From positions 349,296 through 413,295 of the forward strand of contig JAINUW010000728.1 of the NCBI GenBank assembly GCA_020205615.1: a stretch of 64,000 nucleotides of DNA. Direction: 5' to 3'. This DNA is from Panax quinquefolius. Lineage: Eukaryota > Streptophyta > Magnoliopsida > Apiales > Araliaceae. The position numbers and the translations under genes were made by a program. Position 1 is the first letter of the stretch. Every line of letters starts with the position of its first letter. Positions 20,851 to 32,999 of this stretch are shown one piece after another. The notes under the pieces are model-generated. The model saw nothing but the letters and a program-made list of their open reading frames with translations. It ran no database searches and was not told the origin of the DNA.

Positions 20851-22106
20851 AGAAAACCAAGGCTAGGGGTATTTTAGTTATTTGGCAAACTGCCTTATTA
20901 TCCACACATCCTTACTATTCATGCCTCCTTACTATTCACACGTACTTACTATTCACGAAGCTTCTCTTGGAAGCTTCGTGGTTCATCTTGCGGAATTCGT
21001 CCGACAGTTTTAAAAACTACAATTCTCGGAATCCAAATATTTTTGGATATTTCATCTTTCCTTTACAGATTAACTTTTACGCATTCTTCGGAACTTTGAA
21101 AAACATAAAACCACCATTTGATGATAAGCGTTTTCCTTCACGTTTTCCCCTAACATAGTTAAACGAATGAAAAGTACATAACAATACTTTTTAACATTTT
21201 TATTTCATCCGATTTTTGCAAATTTTTGGAGAAAAGCTTTTATCGGCTTACTTAACTTTTCACGATATATTATCGTCAAATCTTTCGATGGAATGTCATT
21301 TCGACATACCAAACTATCAAAAAGTCTTAAGTTATTCAAACCCTAACCCATAGGGTTTCGTCGGGTGAATAATGCATATTTTGACTTTTTTCTCAGAAAT
21401 ATTTTTTTTATTTCTGAAAAAATTTTATTTTCGTCATGAAAATTCATACTCGTTCAGTCTAGCTCGTAGCCAGAATTGTAAGACCCCAACTTTTATAAAT
21501 AAAGATGAATTTTTCTATAAATATTATTTTTGAATATTATGGAATAAATTTGATATAATGTTATAGTTGTGGGTAATATTTATAAATTTTGCAAAGTATG
21601 CAAGTTGTTATAAAATATTCCTTTGGTGGGGAATATTCTTTTTGTTAGGGAATATTCGTATAACTACTCAATCATTGGTGGACCCCTAATGTAATTATTA
21701 TTCGGATTGAGAAAACGACAAAAAATATTTTATAAAAATAACTACGGAGGTGTTACCGTTAAAAGCTGTTGAACTACCCTGGTGGTAAAGTACGATGAAT
21801 ACGCGTGGTTGCATAGTAGAGCACGGTATTGATTGATTATTGATGCTTACGTGAGAAGTCACTCACTATGTTTAATTATTACTACAAGAATTCACGCATC
21901 ATATCTCTTATATTATTGATTCAATTATTGTCACAAAGATCATCGTATAATATGTTATAGTATTAAATCAATAATTGAGACGATAAGTTATAAATGATTA
22001 ATAATTGTTGAAAGATTAAATATGTGTTGATTAAAAATAAAATGATTTGTGGTAAGTTTGATTATTTTATGGGGGGCTCATATGTCATCATCTAAGAGTC
22101 TCTTCA

Positions 22107-22276
22107 TCAATAGTAATTATCTTTGTGAATAGTAATTACCTTCGTCAATAGTATTTACCTTCGTCAATAGTAATTACCTTCGTTAATAGTAATTACCCTT
22201 GTGAATAGTAATTACCTTCGTTAATAGTAATTACCCTTGTGAATAGTAATTACCTTCGTCAATAGTAATTACCTTT
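22107..22276 (+). repeat. ~20-bp direct repeats upstream of the LTR 1 promoter
   Basis: About eight copies of TGAATAGTAATTACCTTCGT, alternating CGTCAATAG, TTGTGAATAG and CGTTAATAG versions. Same array at 28641-28815 (LTR 2) and 35142-35311 (LTR 3). Candidate enhancer-type repeats by position. Confidence 0.8.
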
Positions 22277-22281
22277 ACCAG

Positions 22282-22435
22282 ACGTCGAACCACTTGTCGT
22301 TTCACATTACAGGCGTCGAACCACTTGTCGTTTCATATTACAGGCCGAACCACTTGTCGTTTCACATTACAAGCGCTAAAACCACTTTTCTTTTCACATC
22401 ATCATTCATGAGCCACTTGCCTTTTCACACGGCGG
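22282..22435 (+). repeat. ~33-bp direct repeats upstream of the LTR 1 TATA box
   Basis: Four or more units with the core CGAACCACTTGTCGTTTCAC, decaying towards the promoter. Conserved at 28818-28945 and 35317-35470. Confidence 0.8.
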
Positions 22436-22454
22436 TGCTAAGCTAGAAATCTTC

Positions 22455-22462
22455 TATAAATA
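22455..22462 (+). promoter_or_regulatory. TATA box, array LTR 1
   Basis: TATAAATA in CTTCTATAAATAGAGGCC, just downstream of two repeat modules. Expected RNA start about 30 bases further on. Confidence 0.65.
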
Positions 22463-22649
22463 GAGGCCTAGTGCTTCATTATTTTCACTTAATTCATTCA
22501 AGCTAGAGAGAAAGTATAGAGAGAATAAGAGAGAAAGAAGAAGAGTATTTTGTTACTACACCGCTGCGATTATTCAATCTCCAGACCAAAAGTAAGGGGT
22601 GTTATTCTTTCTTATTCATGAAGAGAACTGTTGTTATTCCATTACTTAT

Positions 22650-22990
22650 TATTCTGTTGGAATAACCTGTATACGTGGTTTACCCTATACTTGGTGACAT
22701 TCTTCTATTATTACATTGGAACATCCCGTCGTGTGTTTTACACGAGCTGGTTAATCTTTATTATTATTACGTTGGAACATCCCATGCGTGTTTTTTTACA
22801 GGACTGATCGGTTAATCTTTATTATTATTACTCGTTGGAACATCCTGCGTGTGGTTTTTACGCCGGACCTGGTTCCATTCTTTATTATTCTATTGGAACA
22901 TCCATCTGCATGCGTTTTACGCCTTTGGGACCTAGTTCCGTTATTTATTATTCATTGGAATAACTTTGCCATGGCGGTCTATCGCATGCA
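22650..22990 (+). repeat. ~75-bp degenerate repeats downstream of the TATA box, LTR 1
   Basis: Six units with the core TTGGAACATCC then GTGTTTTAC.C.GG.CTGGTT and TTTATTATTATT. Also at 29160-29480 and 35690-36030. They would lie in the transcribed leader. Confidence 0.7.
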
Positions 22991-24066
22991 TGGAGATTTC
23001 TTTTGTTATTCTATTCTTTATTATACCCAGTTGGTTAAAACTTTGACTTCTATACTCCATGAAATTAGTGGAATATCCTTGATATTTGCGTTTCATCCAA
23101 GATATCTTTTCATGGAAATATTCTTCCGATCATTCTTGAATTTTACTCTACAAAAGCAGTGATCATGTTGATAATTTGGACGTTAATAATTCTGGATAAA
23201 ATAATTCTTGAACTTGTTTTATTGAATTCTTATATCATTGTCATCATCCTCATGTTTTTATTATGTTGAAAGTCAATCGTGGCCTTTGTAGTGCATAGAT
23301 GGACTTGGTATGATTATGACTAGAGACTATTCGATTGTAATCATGACCGTAATGTTACAAATGATGTGATAAAAATCCTCAGTGGCCGTAGTGCATTGGT
23401 GGACAGTTGTTGGCATGATCATGACCATTAATGAATACACAAATATTCTTGGCCCGTAGTGCATGAATAATTGTGGTCGTGATACTAAAGAATATCCTTG
23501 GCCGTAGTGCAAGGGTGATTCGATGATATGGAATATTTATTAAAGCTGAGTCTCAGCTATAACAGTGATGAAAAACCTTTTAAAACCTAAAAGATAGTAG
23601 ACTTTATTTTATACTTGACTCTTTTAATGGATCAGATATTCAGCGCAGCTGATTAAACCGGTTGTCTATTGTAGTTTATCGCTTTAACATTGTTGAAGAC
23701 TATTGATAATTTATTTCGCATTATCTTAGTCATAATATTTCTTCTTTGGTGGTTGTGCTCACCCTTTCTTTCACCGTTTCTCTTGAAATGAGAATATATT
23801 TGGGGACGCAGTAGGGAAAGCAGTGATGGTCACGAAGATAGCATTAGTAGTCCTCACTATTCGTGAAATAGTGTGATAATAATTGTAATGAGGACTCTTT
23901 TTGAGTTTGTATAATATCTAGTGAAGACGATATTTGTATTTAAACTCACAGATTTATGTCAAGTATTTTACACTATGATTATGTTAGTAAGTTGTATTTA
24001 AATTACGTACCATGTAAGTGGCGACACAAGATGGGTGATGTATACCTAATTTTGGGGCGTCACGGT

Positions 24067-24077
24067 TGGTATCGAGC
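24067..24077 (+). other. Primer binding site, array unit 1
   Basis: TGGTATCGAGC, five bases after the LTR, iMet type with one missing base. Confidence 0.75.
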
Positions 24078-24248
24078 TTAGGATATGATCCCTGCTAAGA
24101 TGTGAGAATAGTACTGAGGAGGAGAGAGGGGGAATACCTTCGCTTAGTATGACCTACCTAAGTTTATGTGCTATTTTATTGGTTGGTCGGAAGATAGGGA
24201 TAATTTGTTACATGTCAATTAACCTTTGTTTTGTGGCGATATCTGAAA

Positions 24249-24535
24249 ATGACATCCGAGAATGTTGAGAATAGCAATGGAGCAGTGACGATCGTTGATT
24301 CACCACATATCAATAATCGAGGATAATGTGCATCGAAGGCGACAATCCTCATGCAAAACAACAACACCGACCAAATGATGAATGATCAAATGTTCGAGGA
24401 GGCTTTATGCAATTTATGCAACAAAGAAGGTAGAGCGACTCATCTAAAACACGGAAAACTCTCTAAGTGGTCACCGCTAAACAATTCAAGGAGCTGGGAC
24501 CACCGGAGTTTAAGGAGAAGCGTTTGTTGTGACCT
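24249..24535 (+). pseudogene. Gag remnant, array unit 1 (capsid deleted)
   Basis: It starts at the ATG at 24249 (MTSENVENSNGA). It keeps a stop-interrupted N-terminal part with MQNNNTDQMMNDQMF, then the sequence equivalent to the FKELGPPEFK region, where unit 1 is frameshifted. At about 24525 it joins the protease linker directly, so the capsid core and both zinc knuckles seen in the minus-strand copy (about 3390 to 2460) are gone. Without capsid and nucleocapsid this unit could not form particles by itself. Confidence 0.75.
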
Positions 24536-25148
24536 CCCAAAGAGCAAGGAACCGAATGAGGTCGTCACGCGTAAGCTTTATCATAAACTCTAATGAAGTC
24601 TATACTTTATTTGATATCGGTTCTACCCATTCTTTTATTTCTCCTACTTGCGCTCATCGATTAAATTTGACTCAGGAGAAATTAGACTTTGACTTATCTC
24701 TGTGGAAACTCCGTTGGGAGAAACCTTCATTACATCCACCTCATTTATAAGTCTTGTTTGGTTCAAATCGGTACCCTCACATTACCCGTCGATCTTATTT
24801 CATTAAAAATACTTGTATTTGGACGTGATTCTAGGATTGATTGGTTAATTACTTATCATGCAAAATTGATTGTTTTTGTAAGGTTGTTAGCTTTCATATT
24901 CCTAATCAACCTATTATGCGAATTCAAACGACCAAACCATTAAAATCAATCACGGTCATCTCAAGCCATAAAGCTATTCGTTTATTGAAAAACGGATGTC
25001 AAGCTTTCTTAGCTCATGTCACAGATTTAAACAAAAATACGTCAGTTTTGAACGATATTTCTATTGTTAATAAATTTCCTGACGTATTCCCCGAAGAACT
25101 TCCTGGCCTACCCCCAGAGCGTGAAATTGAATTTTGTATCGACCTTTG
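24536..25148 (+). pseudogene. Aspartic protease and linker, array unit 1
   Basis: The protease active-site region reads LFDIGSTHSFIS, where units 2 and 3 have LFDTGSTHSFIS; the catalytic DTG is thus altered to DIG. Frameshifts follow near 24690-24850. The linker (PLKSITVISSHKAIRLLKNG, then [16 protein letters not shown]) is readable to 25148, where a stop ends it. Confidence 0.85.
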
Positions 25149-26400
25149 ACCCCGGTAAAAACCTATTTCCAAAGCCCCATATCGAATGGCTCCTATTGAA
25201 CTTCAGGAGTTAAAGACCCAACTGCAGGAATTGTTAGACATTGGCTTTATTCGTCCTAGTATTTCTCCTTGGGGTGCTCCTGTTCTATTCGTGAAGAAGA
25301 AAGATGGGAGTATGCGACTTTGTATCAGATTGATTATGGGAGTTGAATCATGTCACCATCAAAAATAGGTATCCATTGCCACGTATTAATGAATTTGTTT
25401 GACCGGTTGCAAGGAGCCAAATTCTTTTCAAAGATTGATCTTTGTTAGGATATCAATTGAAGATTAGAATCACCGACATTCCAAAGACGGCTTTCCAGAA
25501 CTCCTAAGACGGGCATTATGAATTCCTAGTCATGTCCTTTGGATTGACTAATGCCTCGCCGCCTTCATGGATATGATGAACCGAGTATTCAAGGAATATT
25601 TAGATCACTTTGTGGTCGTCTTTATTGATGACATCCTTATTTATTCCAAAAGCCATGAAGATCATGAGCAACACTTGAGGTGACACTCCAAAAGCTTCGT
25701 GAATATAAGCTTTATGCCAAGTTGAAGAAATGTGAGTTCATCTTGAAGAAGTAGCATTCCTTGGGCACGTGGTATCAAGTCATGGAATATCATTGACCCA
25801 AAGAAAGATTGAAGCTATTCAAAGTCGGGAACAACCTAAATCGATGACCAAGCACGTAGCTTTCTCGGTTTAATGGTTATTATCGGAGATTCGTGGAAGG
25901 ATTTTCTCGAATCGCTACTCCATCGAATTTGACTTCGGAAAGATACAAAGTTCTATTGGAGTGAAGAATATGAGAAGAGTTTTCAAGAACTCAAGAGGAG
26001 ACTTATTTCAAGACACATGTTCGACAATACCATCCTGCTCGGAGGGATTTGTCATCTACAAGTGATGCTTCGAGCAAAGGTTGGGATGTGTTCTTATGCA
26101 ACATGGAAAAGTTATAGTTTATGCCTCATGACAACTCAAAGAATATGAGAGGAATTATCCTACTCATGATCTAGAGTTGGAAGGCAATTTTTGCACTTAA
26201 AATTTGGAGGCATTACTTGTATGGGGAGAAAGTGGAGATCTTACTGAGATCATAAAAGCCTCAAATATTTCTTCACTTAAAAGGAACTCAACATGCGACA
26301 ACGACGTTGGCTTGAACTGTTGAAAGATTATGATCATACCATCCAATACCATCCTCGAAAAGTTTAACGTGGTAGCCGACGATTGAGTAGAAATCATATG
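25149..26400 (+). pseudogene. Reverse transcriptase and RNase H, array unit 1, heavily broken
   Basis: Readable pieces in changing frames: [20 protein letters not shown] (25186-25368), then the [15 protein letters not shown] and [10 protein letters not shown] equivalents around 25420-25650, the [12 protein letters not shown] block near 25760, and the RNase H parts YASRQL and [16 protein letters not shown] (26120-26370). Many one-base indels shift the frame, so no piece exceeds about 100 codons. Confidence 0.85.
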
Positions 26401-26559
26401 CAAGCACGAAAAGGATATTGTCAATTAAAGGCCCATTTTGTGTGACTTGCAAAGGATGGAGATAGAGTTAAAGACTCGGTGGACGCATGTGATGATGGCA
26501 AGTATACGAGTAGAACCGACTTTAATCGATAAAGTTAAAAGTCGCTTTCAAGCTACTGC

Positions 26560-27995
26560 ACACAGGAGGCGATGCGTATGAGGAAGAAAGTGCAAGAAGG
26601 TGCTATGCGGAAGCAAGAATCGATGAAGAAGGAATACTTTGAGTCAACTCCGGACTTTGTGTTCCTAACGACCACGATTTAAAGTATAATATCATGATGG
26701 AGGCGCACAACACACCATTTGCAATCCATCACAGGAGTACCAAATGTATCATGATATTGGCCATACATTTTGGTGGAGCAATATGAAGAGAGAGAGATAG
26801 CGTTGTTTATCTCAAGGTGTCTAACTTGTCAACGAAGTTAAAGCGAGCATCAAGTACCAAAAGGTCCATTCAACCACTTGAAATTCCAGAATGGAAGTGG
26901 GAGCACATTACCATGGATTTCGCTATTCGGTCTTCCTAAGGTTTCTCAAGGCATTGATGCGATTTGGGTCATTGTTGATAGATTGACCAAGTCCGCTCAT
27001 TTCTTACCGACACGAGAAACTTATACACTTGAACGTCTTGCTCGTATGTACATAAATGAGATTGTAAGACTGCATGGTATGCCAGTATCTATAGTTTTTG
27101 ATCGAGACCCAAGATTCACTTCACGATTTTGGGTTAGTTTGCAAAAAGCTATGGGCACAGACTTACGATTTAGCTCTAAGCATATCATCCTCGCGGACCG
27201 GACAAATGATCGAGAGGACTATTCAAACTCTTCAAGATCTATTAAGACCTCGTGTCCTTGATTTCAAGGGAGTTGGGACAAGTTCTTACCATTGGTGGAG
27301 TTTTCCCACAACAACAGCTTATCAAGCAAGTATTGGCATGGCTCCATTGAGCGTTGTATGGAAGAAAGTGTCGTTTCAAAGATCTTTGGGATGAGGTGGG
27401 TGAAGCCACGTTGTTGGGACCGGAGTTGATACGTATGACTACGGAAAAAGATTCAAACGATCCGACAACGTATAAAACCTCACAAAATCGATAAAAGAGT
27501 TATCTTGATCTTCATCGAAAGGGCGTGGAATTTGATATAGGAGATCATGTGTTGTTAAAAGTTGCTCCATGGAAAGGAGTTACAAGATTTGGAAAGAGAG
27601 GAAAACTTAATCCTCGATTCATCTGGCCCATTTTAATCCTCGATCGAGTAGAACTGCGGCTATATAGACTCGCTTTTACCGCCAAATATGTCTCGTGTTC
27701 ATAACGCTTTTCACATATCCATGTTACGTAAATATGTGAAAGACCGAACCACATTATTGAGTTAGAACCGAACGAAATAGCGGAAGATTTGACGTATGAA
27801 GAGGTTCCTGTTCAAATTTTGATAAGAAGGAACATATTCTACGCCCAAGGTTATACCTCAAGTCAAAGTTTTGTGGAGGAACCATGATGTTGAGGAAATG
27901 ACTTGGGAGTTAGAATCAAATGAAATCAAGGTATCCTTACCTCTTCGATATATACTGTCACGTACGCACTCTAATTTCGAGGGCTGAAATTTCAT
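26560..27995 (+). pseudogene. Integrase and chromodomain-like tail, array unit 1, broken
   Basis: The zinc-domain region (26690-26860) is frameshifted. The core is readable at 26878-27261: GLPKVSQGIDAIWVIVDRLT, THFLP-type and FDRDPRFTSRFWVSLQK, whose second Asp is present. The region of the catalytic Glu (ERTIQTLQDLLRP) appears in another frame at about 27210. The tail equivalent to KVLWRNHDVEEMTWELES lies at 27865-27930. Each part is separated by frameshifts. Confidence 0.85.
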
Positions 27996-28006
27996 AAGAA
28001 GGGAGG
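27996..28006 (+). other. Polypurine tract between unit 1 and LTR 2
   Basis: AAGAAGGGAGG immediately before TGTAAGACCCC. Its presence shows a true internal-to-3'-LTR junction. Confidence 0.8.
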
Positions 28007-28007
28007 T

Positions 28008-30562
28008 TGTAAGACCCCAACTTTTATAAATAAAGATGAATTTTTCTATAAATATTATTTTGAATATTATGGAATAAATTTGATATAATGTTATAGTTGT
28101 GGGTAATATTTATAAATTTTTGCAAAGTATGCAAGTTGTTATAAAATATTCGTTTGGTGGGGAATATTCTTTTGTTAGGGAATATTCGCATACAACGGCT
28201 CAATCATTGGTGGACCTAATAATGTAATTATTATCGGATCGAGAAAGCGACATAAAAATATTTTATAAAAATAACGGCGGAGGTGTTAGATTAAAACCGA
28301 TTGAACTACCCGGTTGTAAAGTACAAGAATGTCTGGCGTGGTTGAGTAGTAGCACTGCAGTATTGATTATCGATGCTTACGTGAGAAGTCACTTTCAAAT
28401 TATGCTTAATTATTGCTACGATAATTGCCGCGATCATATCTCTTATATTATTGATTCAAATTGTCACACAAGATCATCATGATAATATGTTATAGTATTA
28501 AATCAATAATTGAGGCGATAAGTTATAAATGATTAATAATTGTTGAAAGATTAAATATGTGTTGATTAAAAATAAAATGATTTGTGGTTAGTTTGATTAT
28601 TTTATGGGGGCTCATATGTCATCATCTAAGAGTCTCTTCAATGATAGTAATTACCTTTGTGTGAATAGTAATTACCTTCGTCGAATAGTATTTACCTAAA
28701 TCGATAGTAATTACCTACCGTTAATAGTAATTACCCTTGTGAATAGTAATTACCTTTGTTAATAGTAATTACCCTTGTGGAATAGTAATTACCTTCGCTA
28801 ATAGTAATTACCTTTACAAACGTCGAACCACTTGTCGCTTCACATTACAGGCGGCCGAACCACTTGTCGCGTTTCACATTACAAAAGGCCAAACCACTTT
28901 TCTTTCACATCATCATCGTCAAGCCACTTGCTTTTCACACAGCGGTGCTAAGCTAGAAATCTTCTATAAATAGAGGCCTAGTACTTCATTATTTTTCACG
29001 AATTCATTCAAGCTATAGAGAGAAAGTATAGAGAATAAGAGAGAAAGAAGAAGAGTATTTTTGTTACTACTTCGCCGCAAATATTCAATCTCCTACCAAA
29101 AGTAAGGGGTGTTATTCTTTCTTATTCTGAAGAGAACTGCTTGTTATTCCATTGCTTATTATTCTGTTGGAATAACTTTATATACGTGGTTTACCCTATA
29201 CTTGGTGACATTCTTCTATTATTCGTTGGAACATCCGTCTGTGTGTTTTACAGGACTGGGTTTCGCTCTTTATTATTATTACTGTTGGAACATCCACGTG
29301 CGTGTGTTTTACACCGAACCCGGTTAAAATCTTTATTATTATTCATTGGAACATCCATCATGTGTTTTACGCCGGACTGGTTCCATTCTTTATTATTCTA
29401 TTGGAACATCCTGTCTGTGCATTTTACGCCGGACCTAGTTCCGTTATTTATTATTCGTTGAATAACTTTTGCCTGTGCGATCTATCGCATGCATGGTGAT
29501 TTCTTTTGTTATTCTATTCTTTATTATACCCAGTTGGTTAAAACTTTGACTTCTATACTCCATGAAATTAGTGGAATATCCTTGATATTTGCATTTTATC
29601 CAAAGATCTTTTCATGGAAATATTCTTCCGATCATTCTTGAATTTTACTCTACAAAACAAGATCATGTTGATAATTTGGACGTTAATAATTCTGGATAAA
29701 ATAATTCTTGAACTTGTTTTATTGAATTCTTATATCATTGTCATCATCCTCATGTTTTTATTATGTTGAAAGTCATCTCGTATTGTGAGTGCGTAGATGG
29801 ACTTGGTATGATTATGACGAGAGACTATTCGATTGTAATCATGACCGTAATGTTACAAATGATGTGATAAAATCCTCGAGTGGTAGTGGTGCATTGGTGG
29901 ATGAGTTGTTGGCATGATCATGACCATTAATGAATACACAAATATTCTTGCCCGTAGTGTGCATGAATAATTGTGGTCGTGATACTAAAGAATATCCTTG
30001 GTCAGTAGTGCTGAGGGTGATTCGATGATGGAATATTTATTAAAGTCGAGTCTCAAATTTATAACAATGATGAAAAACCTTTAAAACCTAAAAGATAGTA
30101 GACTTTATTTTATACTTGACTCTTTTAATGGATTGCATATTCATTGCCGATTTAAACCGGTTGTCTATTGTAGTTTATTAGTTTAACATTGTTGAAGACT
30201 ATTGATAATTTATTCGCATTATCTTAGTCATAATATTTCTTCTTGAAATTTGGTTGTGCTCACCCTTTCTTTCCTTTGTTCTCTTCGTGAAATGAGAATA
30301 TAAATTGGGACGAGTAGGGGAAACAGTGATGGTCTTGAAGATAGCATTAGTAGTCCCTCACTATTCTACGTGAAATAGTGTGATAATAATTGTAATGAGG
30401 ACTCCTTTTGAGTGAGTATAATATCTAGTAGGCGATATTTGTATTTGTACGGTTTATGTAAGTATTTTACACGGCAGTTATGTTAGTAAGTTGTATTTAA
30501 ATTACATACCATGTAAGTGGCGACCTAAGATGGGTGATGTATACCTAATTTTGGGGGCGTCA
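28008..30562 (+). repeat. Family A LTR 2 of the array (2555 bp), shared by units 1 and 2
   Basis: Same ends and same three repeat modules as LTR 1, with TATAAATA at 28965-28972. It is preceded by a polypurine tract and followed by a primer site, so it is 3' LTR to one unit and 5' LTR to the next. It differs from LTR 1 and LTR 3 mainly by scattered short indels, often beside CG dinucleotides. Confidence 0.93.
28965..28972 (+). promoter_or_regulatory. TATA box, array LTR 2
   Basis: TATAAATA in the same CTTCTATAAATAGAGGCC context as LTR 1. Confidence 0.65.
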
Positions 30563-30567
30563 ACGGT

Positions 30568-30578
30568 TGGTATCGAGC
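30568..30578 (+). other. Primer binding site, array unit 2
   Basis: TGGTATCGAGC after the LTR end GGGGGCGTCA. Confidence 0.75.
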
Positions 30579-30748
30579 TTAGGATATGATCCTGGCTAAG
30601 ATGTGAGAATAGTACTAGGAGGGAGGAGGGGAATACCTTCGCTAGTATGACCTACCTAAGTTTATGTGCTATTTTATTGGTTGGTCGGAAGATAGGGATA
30701 ATTTGTTACATGTCAATTAACCTTTTGTTTTGTGGCGATGTCTCGAAA

Positions 30749-31030
30749 ATGACATCCGAGAATGTTGAGAATAGCAATGGAGCGCATGAGCGATCGTTGA
30801 TTCACCACATATCAATAATCGGGATAATGTGCATCGAGGAAGGCGACAATCCTCATGCAAAACAACAACACCGACCAAATGATGAATGATCAAATGTTCA
30901 GAGGCTTTATGCAATTTATGCAACAGCAGGCGAGAGCGACTCCTGTCCAAAACACGGAAAACTCTCGGGCGGTCACCGCTAAACAATTCAAGGAGCTGGG
31001 ACCACCGGAGTTTAAGGGAGAGCGTTTGTT
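30749..31030 (+). pseudogene. Gag remnant, array unit 2 (capsid deleted)
   Basis: The ATG at 30749 begins MTSENVENSNGAHERS. Later, in another frame, come MNDQMFRGFMQFMQQQ and AVTAKQFKELGPPEFKG (30870-31018). The text then passes straight to CGTTTGTTGTGACCTCCC and the protease linker. This is the same junction as in units 1 and 3. Confidence 0.8.
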
Positions 31031-31696
31031 GTGACCTCCCAGAGAGCAAGGAACCCGAATGAGGTCGTCACGGGTAAGCTTATCATAAACTCTAATGAAG
31101 TCTATACTTTATTTGATACAGGTTCTACCCATTCTTTTATTTCTCCTACTTGCGCTCATCGATTAAATTTGACTCCGGAGAAATTAGACTTTGACTTATC
31201 TGTGGAAACTCCGTTGGGAGAAACCTTCATTACATCCACTGTTTATAAGTCTTGTTTGGTTCAAATCGGTACCCTCACATTACCTGTCGATCTTATTTCA
31301 TTAAAAATACTTATATTTGACGTGATTCTAGGGATTGATTGGTTAACTACTTATCATGCAAAAATTGATTGTTTTTGTAAGGTTGTTAGCTTTCATATTC
31401 TTAATCAACCTATTATGCGAATTCAAACGACCAAACCATTAAAATCAATCACGGTCATCTCAAGCCATAAAGCTATTCGTTTATTGAAAAACGGATGTCA
31501 AGCTTTCTTAGCTCATGTCACAGATTTAAACAAAAATACGTCAGTTTTGAACGATATTTCTATTGTTAATAAATTTCCTGACGTATTCCCAGAAGAACTT
31601 CCTGGCCTACCCAGGCGTGAAATTGAATTTTGTATCGACCTTGAACCCGAGACAAAAACCTATTTCCAAAGCCCCATATCGAATGGCTCTAATTGA
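31031..31696 (+). pseudogene. Aspartic protease and linker, array unit 2
   Basis: The longest protease frame of the array (221 codons). It opens MTSQRARNPNEVVTGKLI, has the active site LFDTGSTHSFIS at about residues 27-38, then [20 protein letters not shown] and the linker ending [15 protein letters not shown]. The open frame starts only because the gag deletion left an ATG in frame, so it is unlikely to be a native start. It ends in frameshifted sequence at SPISNGSN. Confidence 0.85.
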
Positions 31697-32933
31697 CTTC
31701 CTGGAGTTAAAGACCCAACTGCAGGAATTGTTAGACATTGGCTTTATTCGTCCTAGTACTTCTCCTTGGGGTGCTCCTGTTCTATTCGTGAAGAAGAAAG
31801 ATGGGAGTATGCGACTTTGTATTGATTATCGGGAGTTGAATCATGTCACCATCAAAAATAGGTATCCATTGCCACGTATTGATGACCTGTTTGACCAGTT
31901 GCAAGGAGCCAAATTCTTTTCAAAGATTGATCTTTGTTAGGATATCACCAATTGAAGATTAGAAGCCGTGACATTCCAAAGACGCGGCCGGAACTCCTGC
32001 AGACGGGCATTATGAATTCCTAGTCATGTCCTTTGGATTGACTAATGCTCCTATTGCCTTCATGGATATGATGAACCAAGTATTCAAGGAATATTTAGAT
32101 CACTTTGTGGTCGCGTCTTTATTGATGACATCCTTATTTATTCCAAAAGCCGTGAAGATCATGAGCAACACTTGAGGTCGACACTCCAAAAGCTTCGTGA
32201 ATATAAGCTTTATGCCAAGTTGAAGAAATGTGAGTTCGCTTGAAGAAGTAGCATTCCTTGGGCACGTGGTATCAAGTCATGGAATATCTGTTGACCCAAA
32301 GCAAAGATTGAAGCTATTCAAAGTCGGGAACAACCTAAATCGATGGACCAAGTACGTAGCTTTCTCGGTTTAATTGGTTATTATCTGAGATTCGTGGAAG
32401 GATTTTCTCGAATCGCTACTCCATCGACTCGGTGACTCGGAAAGATACAAATTTCGGTTGGAGTGAAGAATATGAGAAGAGTTTTCAAGAACTCAAGAGG
32501 AGACTTATTTCAAAGACATGTTACGACAATACCATCCGGCTCGGAGGATTTGTCATCTCTGGTGATGCTTGAGCAAAGGGTTGGGATGTGTTCTTATGCA
32601 ACATGGAAAAGTTATAGCCTATGCCTCGCGACAACTCAAAGAATATGAGAGGAATTATCCTACTCATGATCTAGAGTTGGCGGTATTGTTATCTTTGCAC
32701 TTAAAATTTGGAGGCATTACTTGTATGGGGAGAAAGTGGAGATCTTTACGGATCATAAAAGCCTCAAATATTTCTTCACTCAAAAGGAACTCAACATGCG
32801 ACAACGACGTTGGCTTGAACTGTTGAAAGATTATGATCATACCATCCAATACCATCCCGGAAAAGCGAACGTGGTAGGCGGCGCATTGAGTAGGAAATCA
32901 TATGCAAGCACGAGTGCGATATTGTCAACATAA
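31697..32933 (+). pseudogene. Reverse transcriptase and RNase H, array unit 2, broken
   Basis: RT is open to 31940 ([53 protein letters not shown]) and stops there. The palm region with the Asp-Asp motif near 32115 is frameshifted. RNase H is readable in 32569-32826 ([20 protein letters not shown]) and 32721-32933 ([19 protein letters not shown] through HPGKANVV). It is dead by several indels. Confidence 0.87.
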
Positions 32934-32999
32934 AGGCCCATTTTGTGTGACTTGCAAAGGATGGAGATAGAGTTAAAGACTCAGGGGACGCATGTGATG

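Larger units (their letters stand above)
19606..21476 (-). repeat. Family D LTR, second segment (cut at 21476)
   Basis: Continues the 9378-11597 LTR after element B; the two parts total about 4.1 kb. The stretch TTTTATTTTCGTCATGAAAATTCA near its end aligns with the family C LTR at about 59537, where roughly 150 further bases lead to the LTR edge. So only the extreme 5' end (minus orientation) is missing, removed at the family A array junction. It carries a TATA box (20844-20850) and a CT microsatellite. No genes seen. Confidence 0.7.
21477..24062 (+). repeat. Family A LTR 1 of the array (2586 bp)
   Basis: TG...CA bounded (TGTAAGACCCC to GGGGCGTCA). In order it holds three direct-repeat modules: AATAGTAATTACCTT units (22107-22276), CGAACCACTTGTCGTTTCAC units (22282-22435) and GTTGGAACATCC units (22650-22990), with the TATA box between the second and third. 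The left flank AGAAT is the candidate target duplication. ORFs inside, such as 22788-23162, run through repeats and are not genes. Confidence 0.93.

Noticed and set aside
22107..22276. CRISPR-like array of ~20-bp repeats
   Set aside because: Repeats are degenerate, contiguous with no unique spacers, lie in a plant LTR, and no cas genes exist.
22788..23162. 124-codon ORF and its relatives at 29141 and 35789
   Set aside because: They run through the GTTGGAACATCC repeats and differ in frame among LTR copies.
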